Of a DNA stretch of 64,000 nt, positions 44,880 to 52,135 are shown in pieces. Under the pieces are notes generated by a model. It did no database searches. It saw nothing but the letters and a program-made list of their open reading frames with translations, and was not told the origin of the DNA. The stretch's first letter is position 1; every line of letters begins with the position of its first letter. A program made the position numbers and the translations under genes. Origin of the DNA: Azotobacter paspali (GTDB lineage: Bacteria; Pseudomonadota; Gammaproteobacteria; Pseudomonadales; Pseudomonadaceae); the NCBI RefSeq assembly GCF_042434745.1, contig NZ_JBHLSS010000145.1; one strand, given 5' to 3'.

Positions 44880-46553
44880 ATGGCGATTTTCTTGAAGGAG
44901 TTGCTGCTCGGGCTGTACCTGCTGATCCAGCATGATTATTACCGCGAACGCCTGATGGCGCTGCAGGGCGGCGTGCCGCTAGTGCTGTTCGCCGGGATGT
45001 TCGCCGTGCTGCTCGTCGCCTTGTGGCTGACCGCCCACATCCGGTCGGCCCCGGTCCGCTACCTGTTCGCTTTGCTGTTCTTCGCCAGCACGCTGTTCTT
45101 CGACGTCTACACGCAGGTCTCCGCCGAGTACCTGACCTACGGCACCTTCGTCTCGCTGATCTATTCCGGTGGCTTCATCGACGAGGCTCTGTACCAGTAC
45201 TGGGCGAGCATCCTGGTCTGTGCCGCCAAAGCCTTGCCGTTATTGTTCGGCATCGCTCTCGCACCCCGGCGACGCCTGCCGCTACCGGGGATCGCGCTGG
45301 TCGCGGCGCCACTCTGCGCTCTGCTGCTGCTGACGGGCATCCTGTTCGTGCGCGGTGGCGTCGGGGCTCGTGGTCTGCCGGCGATGTATACGCCGCTGGC
45401 CTACCTCAACCTGTTCGCCTACGAGGCAGCGAGCAGTACCGTGGGGCCGCGGGAAGCGGTGAGCTTGCCGCGCCATGGCCAGGCGATCGGCAACGATATC
45501 GTGCTGATCATCGACGAGAGCGTGTCCGGCAACTATCTGGACATCAATGTCGAGCACGGCGTGCGCACCAACCTTGGGCAGTCGCCTCCCGGTGCGACCC
45601 TCTACAACTACGGCTATGCCGCCGCCATCGCCAACTGCAGCGCGGATACCAACGTCACCCTGCGTTATGGGGGCACGCGTAGCGATTACCTGCGGATCAA
45701 TTCGACCATGCCCTCGATCTGGCAGTACGCCAGGAAGGCCGGGCTACGTACGGTCTACATCGATGCGCAGCGCACCGGCGGACGCCTGCAAAATCTGATG
45801 AGCAAGAGCGAGCGAAAGGAAATCGACGAGTTCGTCCAGTTCGACGGCACCCCGGTACGCGACCGCGACATGGCGGCTGCGCAGAAACTCATCGAACTGC
45901 TCGGCAACGATACGGCCGAGCTGATCTACCTCAACAAGATCGGCGCGCACTTTCCGGTGCACGACAAGTACCCGGACGATTTCATGATCTACCGACCGGC
46001 ATTGCCGCGCGGCCAGTATGCCGATATCTCCGATACCGGCGAGCGTGACGGCTTTGGCGGCCAGGCCGAGGATTGGGGGCGGTACCGTAACGCCTACAGA
46101 AATACCCTGCTGTGGAACGTCGGCGAGTTCTTCGCCCGGCTTTTCGCCCGGGCCAGGCTCGACAACGCCGTGCTGATCTATACCTCCGACCATGGCCAGG
46201 ATCTGCACGAGCGCGGCAACCCAGGGCTCGATACCCACTGTGGTGGCGATCCGGTGGTGGAGGAGGGATTGGTGCCGCTGGTGGTGATCCAGGGTCACGG
46301 CTTGCACGGTCTCGACTGGCAAGGCGAGCTGGCGAGTAACAGGAACCGTTCCAGCCACTACAACATCTTTCCTACGCTGCTGCAGTTGATGGGCTACGAC
46401 CTGACGGCGCTGCAAGCCGTGTATGGCAAGCCGCTGAGCTTGCATACCGAGGATGAATTCACCTTCAACACCCGCTTCAATGCGCGGCTGGGAGAGAAGG
46501 CGAACTGGAAGTTCATCGACTTGAATGAGGTGGTGAAGCCCGTGCTGCAGTGA
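44880..46553 (+). CDS. sulfatase-fold membrane transferase, probable phosphoethanolamine transferase
   Basis: A 557-residue protein with four to five N-terminal membrane helices (to about residue 160) and a periplasmic alkaline-phosphatase-fold domain. Metal and active-site stretches are IVLIIDESVSGNYLDIN, ANCSADTNVTLRYGGTR (nucleophile region), KIGAHFPVHDKYP, and YTSDHGQDLHERG. The layout is that of EptA/CptA enzymes that put phosphoethanolamine on lipid A or core sugars, though the acceptor cannot be told. AAGGAAG precedes the ATG. It is intact while its neighbours on both sides are gene relics. Confidence 0.8.
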   Translation: MAIFLKELLLGLYLLIQHDYYRERLMALQGGVPLVLFAGMFAVLLVALWLTAHIRSAPVRYLFALLFFASTLFFDVYTQVSAEYLTYGTFVSLIYSGGFIDEALYQYWASILVCAAKALPLLFGIALAPRRRLPLPGIALVAAPLCALLLLTGILFVRGGVGARGLPAMYTPLAYLNLFAYEAASSTVGPREAVSLPRHGQAIGNDIVLIIDESVSGNYLDINVEHGVRTNLGQSPPGATLYNYGYAAAIANCSADTNVTLRYGGTRSDYLRINSTMPSIWQYARKAGLRTVYIDAQRTGGRLQNLMSKSERKEIDEFVQFDGTPVRDRDMAAAQKLIELLGNDTAELIYLNKIGAHFPVHDKYPDDFMIYRPALPRGQYADISDTGERDGFGGQAEDWGRYRNAYRNTLLWNVGEFFARLFARARLDNAVLIYTSDHGQDLHERGNPGLDTHCGGDPVVEEGLVPLVVIQGHGLHGLDWQGELASNRNRSSHYNIFPTLLQLMGYDLTALQAVYGKPLSLHTEDEFTFNTRFNARLGEKANWKFIDLNEVVKPVLQ

Positions 46554-46639
46554 AGTACGGGCCGTGGGGGCCGGTCAGTGAGTGCGCTGCTATCATGGCG
46601 TCGCCGAGAACGAAGACCTCCGATCCTCTCTTAAAGATC

Positions 46640-46903
46640 GTCGTTCTGTCCCTCGGCGCCAGCGGCGCACTGCTGGCGAGCCGGGAAGGCATCGAGCGCT
46701 TTTCCGCCTTCGACATACCCCTGCGCAGTGCGGTGGGGGCCGGCGACAGCGTGGTCGGTGCCACGGTGCTCGCCTTGAATCGCGGCTGGAGCCTGCACGA
46801 TGCGGGGCGCTACGGCATGGGCGCGGCGTCCACGATTCTGATGCGCTCCGGCACCGGGCTGTGCCGGGCGGAAGATGTCGAGCACCTGTATGACGATGGC
46901 TAA
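46640..46903 (+). pseudogene. C-terminal remnant of a PfkB-family 6-phosphofructokinase
   Basis: The frame gives VVLSLGASGALLASREGIERFSA, then RSAVGAGDSVVGATVLAL, which holds the catalytic Asp and anion-hole GAGD motif of PfkB kinases, and ends with a normal C-terminus. Roughly the first 220 residues, including the sugar-binding domain, are missing; the in-frame sequence upstream of 46640 has no similarity. It stands directly after the transferase gene. Confidence 0.8.
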
Positions 46904-46910
46904 GGCTTTC

Positions 46911-48233
46911 TCAGAGAGCGGCGAGGTCGGCGCTCAGGCTGGCGAAGTCCGGCCGCTGCTCCGCTTGCATGCTCATGCAGGCTTCCCGCAGTTGCCCGAG
47001 GCGCCGTTGACGCAGGCTCCGTTCGTCCGCCGGACAGCGCTCCAGCAACTCTTCCAGCAGACAGCCGAAGGCTCGCGCCTCGATGCGCTGCAGTGCTCGG
47101 CCAGCGGCGCTGCCCGGCTCGAAGAACGAGGCGGCGCCAAAATCGCCGAGCAGGCAGTCGCCATGTTCGTCCACCAGCAGGTTGTGGGCGTACAGATCGC
47201 CATGCAGGATGCCGCGCCCATGCAGATGGTTCACCGCTGCGGCCACGCCACGAGCGATGCGCAAGGCCTCGTCGAAGACGAAGCGCCGTTCCGGCGCGTA
47301 GCAATCGCGGCTGCAACTGGCCAGCGAGGGTGGTCCGGCGAGTACGCGGAAGGTCGGGTCGATCAGTTCCAGTAGCAGCCCCGGTGGCGTTCCCGGTCGT
47401 TCGGCCAGCGGGCCGGCCACGCGGATCAGATTGGCATGCTCGCCGGCGGCGAGGCAGGCGGCCATTTCGCTGCGCGGCAGGCCGTCGCTGGTGACGCTGC
47501 TCTTGAATAGCTTGGCTGCCATGGGCCGTGCCGGTTGTCCGGGGCTGCGCCAGTCGGCGCGCTGAATGATGCCGGAAGCGCCTTGGCCGAGGATCTCGCC
47601 AAGTGCGATATCGCCGCGCGGGATCGGCGGTAGCGGATGCCGGCGCAAAACTTCCGCCTCGCTGGCATCGCTGAAGGGATTGCCGGCGAAGGCCAGCCAG
47701 GACAGCCGCGGCAGCTCTGCCAGCCAGCCGGGCAGGGCCGCGAGGCGGTTGGCAGCGATGCGCAGCAACTCCAGCCGCTCCAGCCCGGCCAGGTTCGCTG
47801 GCAGTTCTTGCAGCCGGTTGCCGGCCAGCATCAGCTTCTGCAAGCGGGGGCGTTCTCCCAACTCGCTGGGCAGGTGTTCCAGCCGGTTGTCGGTCAGGAT
47901 CAGCCAGCGCAATGCCGGCGGTAGCGCGGTGGCAGGCAGATGGTGGATGCGGTTGGCCTTGAAGCCGATCATTTCCAGTCGCGGGCAGTCGCCGAGCACT
48001 TCCGGCAATACGTTGAACGGATTGTCCGAGCAGAACAGGATGCGCAGCTTGCCGAGGCGCGGCAAGTCGGCCGGCAGGCTGGTCAGGCGATTGCCCGAAA
48101 GGTCGAGGATTTCCAAGCTGTCGGCCAGGGCGAAGATTTCCTCGGGAAATTCGTCGAGGCCGGCGGAGAGCGTCAGGCGCGCGCTGCCAGCCAGTTCGCC
48201 GCGGCGCAATTGTTCGAGGGTGGACATGGGCAT
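46911..48233 (-). CDS. leucine-rich repeat / protein kinase fusion protein
   Basis: A 440-residue cytoplasmic protein. Residues about 30-200 form seven or so bacterial-type leucine-rich repeats (LEILDLSGNRLTSLPADL, LRWLILTDNRLEHLPSEL, LQKLMLAGNRLQELPANL). The rest is a Hanks-type kinase: glycine loop GQGASGII, lysine AAKLFK, catalytic loop HGDLYAHNLL (Tyr-Ala in place of the usual Lys) and metal loop DFGAASFF. The catalytic loop has HGDL rather than HRDL, so no Arg precedes the Asp. Substrate unknown; the repeats probably bind a protein partner. Confidence 0.85.
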   Translation of the reverse strand: MPMSTLEQLRRGELAGSARLTLSAGLDEFPEEIFALADSLEILDLSGNRLTSLPADLPRLGKLRILFCSDNPFNVLPEVLGDCPRLEMIGFKANRIHHLPATALPPALRWLILTDNRLEHLPSELGERPRLQKLMLAGNRLQELPANLAGLERLELLRIAANRLAALPGWLAELPRLSWLAFAGNPFSDASEAEVLRRHPLPPIPRGDIALGEILGQGASGIIQRADWRSPGQPARPMAAKLFKSSVTSDGLPRSEMAACLAAGEHANLIRVAGPLAERPGTPPGLLLELIDPTFRVLAGPPSLASCSRDCYAPERRFVFDEALRIARGVAAAVNHLHGRGILHGDLYAHNLLVDEHGDCLLGDFGAASFFEPGSAAGRALQRIEARAFGCLLEELLERCPADERSLRQRRLGQLREACMSMQAEQRPDFASLSADLAAL

Positions 48234-48315
48234 TCGTCGGGCTTGTGGTCAGTCAGGCAAGAAGTATGGGTGGCAAGGCGCGGAAAGCCCCGTCGCCGGG
48301 CGGGGCCGGTGCGGG

Positions 48316-49557
48316 TCAGTGGCCAGCGTCGGTCTTGCGCACCTTTTCCGATGAGACCTCGAGCAGGCCGTCGGCACGGAACATGGCCTTGATACCGCGG
48401 ATGGCCTGACGGGTACGGTCGAGGTTCTCGATCAGGGCGAAGCGCACGTGATCGTCGCCGTAGTCGCCGAAACCCAGTCCCGGCGAGACGCAGACCTTGG
48501 CCTCGGCCAGGAGCTTCTTGGCGAACTCCAGCGAGCCGAGATGGGCATAGGGCGCGGGGATCTTCGCCCAGATATACATGGAGGCCTTGGGTTTTTCCAC
48601 CATCCAGCCGATCTCGTGCAGGCCCTTGACCAGCAGGTTGCGCCGCTCGCGGTACTGTTCGGCGATATCGCGCACGCATTGCTGGTCGCCTTCTAGGGCG
48701 GCGATGGCCGCCACCTGCAACGGGGTGAAGGTGCCGTAATCGTGGTAGCTCTTGATCCGCGCCAGGGCGCCGACCAGTTCCTGATTGCCGACCATGAAAC
48801 CGATACGCCAGCCGGCCATGTTGTAGCTCTTCGATAGGGTGAAGAACTCCACGGCGACTTCCTTGGCGCCCGGTACCTGCATGATCGACGGTGCCTTCCA
48901 GCCGTCGTAGACGATGTCGGCGTAGGCCAAGTCATGCACCACCAGGATGTCGTACTGCCTGGCGAGGGCCACCACGCGCTCGAAGAAGTCCAGTTCCACG
49001 CATTGCGCGGTGGGGTTGGAGGGAAAGCCGAGGATCATCATCTTCGGCTTGGGAATCGTTTCGCGAATGGCCCGTTCCAGCTCGGCGAAGAAGTCCATGC
49101 CGGGCACCAGAGGCACCGAGCGCACCTGGGCGCCGGCGATCACCGCGCCGTAGATGTGGATCGGGTAGCTGGGATTGGGCACCAGCACGCTGTCGCCATG
49201 GTCGAGGGTGGCCAGCATCAGGTGCGCCAGGCCCTCCTTGGAGCCGATGGTGACGATGGCCTCGCTGTCCGGGTCGATCTCGACGGCGTAGCGGTCCCTG
49301 TACCAGTGCGAAATGGCGCGGCGCAGGCGCGGGATGCCGCGGGAAGTGGAGTAGCCATGGGTGTCCTCGCGGCGGGCGACCTGCACCAGCTTCTCGACGA
49401 TGTGCGCTGGGGTGGCACCGTCGGGGTTGCCCATGCTGAAGTCGATGATGTCCTCGCCGCGGCGGCGGGCCGCCATCTTCAGTTCGGCGGTGATGTTGAA
49501 TACGTAGGGGGGGAGACGATCGATGCGCGCAAAGTGGCGCTTGCCGAGCTCGGCCAT
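48316..49557 (-). CDS. alaC: glutamate-pyruvate aminotransferase AlaC
   Basis: A 413-residue class I/II PLP aminotransferase. RIDRLPPYVFNITAELKMAARRRG at the start, DFSMGNPDGATP, THGYSTSRGIPRLRRAI, GFPSNPTAQCVEL, HDLAYADIVYDG and the PLP-lysine segment TLSKSYNMAGWRIGF follow AlaC almost word for word. It makes alanine from pyruvate with glutamate as donor. The ATG at 49557 has GAGGA 4-5 bases upstream; longer forms have no similarity. Confidence 0.93.
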   Translation of the reverse strand: MAELGKRHFARIDRLPPYVFNITAELKMAARRRGEDIIDFSMGNPDGATPAHIVEKLVQVARREDTHGYSTSRGIPRLRRAISHWYRDRYAVEIDPDSEAIVTIGSKEGLAHLMLATLDHGDSVLVPNPSYPIHIYGAVIAGAQVRSVPLVPGMDFFAELERAIRETIPKPKMMILGFPSNPTAQCVELDFFERVVALARQYDILVVHDLAYADIVYDGWKAPSIMQVPGAKEVAVEFFTLSKSYNMAGWRIGFMVGNQELVGALARIKSYHDYGTFTPLQVAAIAALEGDQQCVRDIAEQYRERRNLLVKGLHEIGWMVEKPKASMYIWAKIPAPYAHLGSLEFAKKLLAEAKVCVSPGLGFGDYGDDHVRFALIENLDRTRQAIRGIKAMFRADGLLEVSSEKVRKTDAGH

Positions 49558-49763
49558 GATTTCCTCGAAAAACGTAGGCGCCCGGAACCGTCCGAGCGAC
49601 GTTGGCCAGTACGCTGACCTGCTCGCGCACCATACGTGTGAGGCCCGCCGGGCGGCAAGTCCGACTTTAAGATGAGGCGATGGCGGACGAGAAGGCAATC
49701 GAGACTGGGTTTCGCCATGGTCGTTTTGGTAGATTCCCCGCATTTTCAACAGGGGTGAAATCC

Positions 49764-50063
49764 ATGAAACCAGTCAGCACCAGATCGTCCACGCAGCGCT
49801 CGTCCGGCAGCGAGTTTCTTGAAACCCGCTTCGGCAGCAAGGTGCTCGGCATCACGCTCACCATGAAGCCGGACCGACTGGTGGCCGAGCGGATGATGCC
49901 CGAGGGCGACGAGGTGCAGGTAGCAGTGCTGCAGAACCCTTTCGGGGTGACCCGCGACTTGACTAATCTGCTAAGCGGAGCGAAATCCGGCGACTCTCTG
50001 GTGATTGTCTGCGCCAGCGACAAGATCTATCGGTCGGCGCTGAAATTCCTCGGCCTGGCTTGA
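49764..50063 (+). CDS. small conserved protein of unknown function
   Basis: A 99-residue soluble protein (SGSEFLETRFGSKVLGITLTMKPDRLVAERMMPEGDEVQVAVLQNPFG as landmark across residues 14-61). I do not recognise a domain. AGGGGTGA lies a few bases before the ATG. It sits between alaC and the nasS-nasT relics; I recall a homologue near nasST and acnB in P. aeruginosa. Its intact frame beside decayed genes suggests a separate role. Confidence 0.6.
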   Translation: MKPVSTRSSTQRSSGSEFLETRFGSKVLGITLTMKPDRLVAERMMPEGDEVQVAVLQNPFGVTRDLTNLLSGAKSGDSLVIVCASDKIYRSALKFLGLA

Positions 50064-50104
50064 GAACGGACGGCGGCAGGAGCGATCCTGATTGCCGCTT
50101 TCCC

Positions 50105-50675
50105 TCAGCTTCCCAACATGTCGTGCATGGCGATGACCTGCTCGGCGACCTGGATCAGCTTCTGCTGGCCGCTCATGGCCTGGCGGCGCATCAAGGTATA
50201 GGCCTCCTCCTCGCTGCAGTTCTTCATCTTCATCAGCAGGCCCTTGGCCAGTTCGACGCGCTTGCGTTCGGCCAACTGCGCCTCGCGGGCCTGCAACTGG
50301 GCGCGCAGGGCCTGGTCGCTCTCGAAGCGGGCCATGGCCACGTCGAGGATCGGCTGCAGGCGTTGCGCCTGGATGCCCTCGACGATAGACCCCGGCCTGG
50401 ATCGCCTGGCGCATCACCTGCGGGTCGTACTCGTCGGTGAACATCACGATCGGGCGCGGCCGGTTGCGGCTGACCAGTACCACCTGCTCCATCACGTCGC
50501 GGCCGGGCGATTCGGTGTCGATGAGGATCACATCGGGGCGTACAGCCTCGACCCGCGCCGGCAGATCGACGGTCAGGCCGGACTCCTCGACGACTTCGAA
50601 GCCGGCCTCGACCAGGACGCTTTTCAGGCGGCCGACCTTTTTCGGCGTGTCGTTGATCAGGAGGATGCGCAGCAT
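50105..50675 (-). pseudogene. nasT: frameshifted nasT (ANTAR antiterminator of nitrate assimilation)
   Basis: From the ATG at 50675 the frame encodes a receiver-like domain (LRILLINDTPKKVGRLKSVL, VDLPARVEAVRPDVILIDTESPGRD, IVMFTDEYDPQVMRQAIQAGV). At about 50395 the frame breaks: GGGGTC-TATCGTC lacks some eight bases expected for AYIVEGIQ. The ANTAR domain goes on in another frame to 50105 (ARFESDQALRAQLQAREAQLAERKRVELAKGLLMK is its landmark). An intact NasT binds two-hairpin leaders such as the one before nirB; this one cannot be made as one chain. Confidence 0.88.
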
Positions 50676-51857
50676 GGGGATGGTCCTTGGTCCTTGGTCA
50701 TCGGCCGAGGAGGGCGGCTCGCTCAGGGCGTGGAGATCGAAGCTGCGCGCATAGGCTGCGGGGTCGGAGCCGTTCCAGCGCCTGCCGTCCAGCAAGGTGG
50801 CGCTCGCATGGCCATGGCGGGCTGCGCCATGCCGAGAGCGCCGGCGGCATCGCGATACAGTTCGAGCTGCTGCACCCGAGTGGCGATGGCCAGGTAATCC
50901 GGGTCTTCGCGTAGCAGTCCCCAGCGGCGGAACTGGGTCATGAACCAGAGACCGTCGGAGAGATAGGGCAGGTTGACCTCGCCGTCGCCATGAAAGTGCA
51001 GAGCATGGTTGTCGCGCCAGGCATTGCCGTCGCCGTCCTCGTAGTCGCCGAGAAAGCGCGGTTCGATCACCTGGCGCGGTGCGGCCACGTATTCGTCGGC
51101 GCTGATCAGTTGCGCGGTGCCGGCCTTGTTCTCCTCGCTGGCGTCGATGAAACGGCTCGCTTCCAGCACGGCCATGATCAGGGCGCGGGCGGTATTGGGG
51201 TACTGCTCGGCGAAGGCACGCGTGCAGCCGAGTACTTTCTCCGGGTGATCCGGCCAGATCGACTGACTGGTGGCTATGGTGAAACCCATGCCCTGGTCGA
51301 TGGCGTGGGCGCCCCAGGGCTCTCCGGCGCAGAAACCGTCAATACGGCCAGCACGCAGGTGTTCGACCATCTGCGGCGGCACCACCACCAGGGTGTTCAC
51401 GTCCGCGAGGGGATGGATGCCCAGGCTGGCGAGCCAGTAGTAGAGCCAGAGGGCATGGGTACTGGTCGGAAAGGTCTGGGCCAGGGTGAGCTTCGTGCTG
51501 CTCTGGCGTACATGCCGGACCAGTGTCTCACCACTGCACACCCCGGCTTGCCGGAGCGGAGTCGACAGGTTGATGCTCTGACCGTTCTGGTTGAGGCCCA
51601 TCAGCACCGCCATGTCGGTCGCCGGTGCCGAGCTGCATGCTGTAGATCAGTCTGTACAGTCCCTGAGCGGCATCCAGTTCGCCGCTGAGCAACTTGTCGC
51701 GTAGGCCCGACCAGGATACTTGGCGCTTGAGATTGAGGGTCAGCCCATAGGGTTCGGCGAAACCCTGGGTCGCGGCGACGATCAGCGAGGCGGAGTCGGT
51801 GAGCGGCATGAAGCCCAGGTTGATCGAGCTTTTCTCGGGGGCATCGCTCCTGGGCAT
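50676..51857 (-). pseudogene. nasS: frameshifted nasS (nitrate/nitrite sensor)
   Basis: Three pieces in different frames make up a NasS (ABC-type nitrate-binding protein without a signal peptide, which holds NasT inactive). Piece 1, from about 51857, has INLGFMPLTDSASLIVAATQG. A frameshift near 51615 leads to piece 2 (AVLMGLNQNGQSINLSTPL, GRIDGFCAGEPWG, WPDHPEKVLG). A second indel near 50808 leads to piece 3 (TLLDGRRWNGSDPAAYARSF), which runs without a stop into the nasT frame. Two independent breaks make loss of function nearly certain. Confidence 0.88.
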
Positions 51858-52085
51858 CCGCTCTGGAAGTTGCGTGGTGGTCTGTCATGGTGTTTTCCGG
51901 CGCTGGACGAAAAGGCGTCGCCTCGACAACTGCCTGGGGCAGGGCCGAAAACGACGGCATTGTCGATGAATGGGACCCGCCGTTGGGGCCGCCGATGTTG
52001 CTGGGCTCGATGCAACCGATGCGCCAGGAACCGGGACATATCGGCCTTTCGGCTTGCCGCCACTCTAGCGCAGGAGCGCAGAAAA

Positions 52086-52117
52086 GAAGAAGCCCCGCAC
52101 GGGGGCGGGGCTTCTTC
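52086..52117 (-). terminator. acnB intrinsic terminator
   Basis: GAAGAAGCCCC pairs with GGGGCTTCTTC around a GC-rich centre, and on the - strand a TTCTTTTC tract follows. It lies 19 bases after the acnB stop. Confidence 0.8.
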
Positions 52118-52135
52118 GTTCAGCGCGCGAGACGC

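Noticed and set aside
50105..51857. Frameshifts in nasS and nasT as sequencing errors
   Set aside because: At least three independent indels occur in this short interval, one of about eight bases, while flanking genes have none, and nirB of the same pathway is broken as well.
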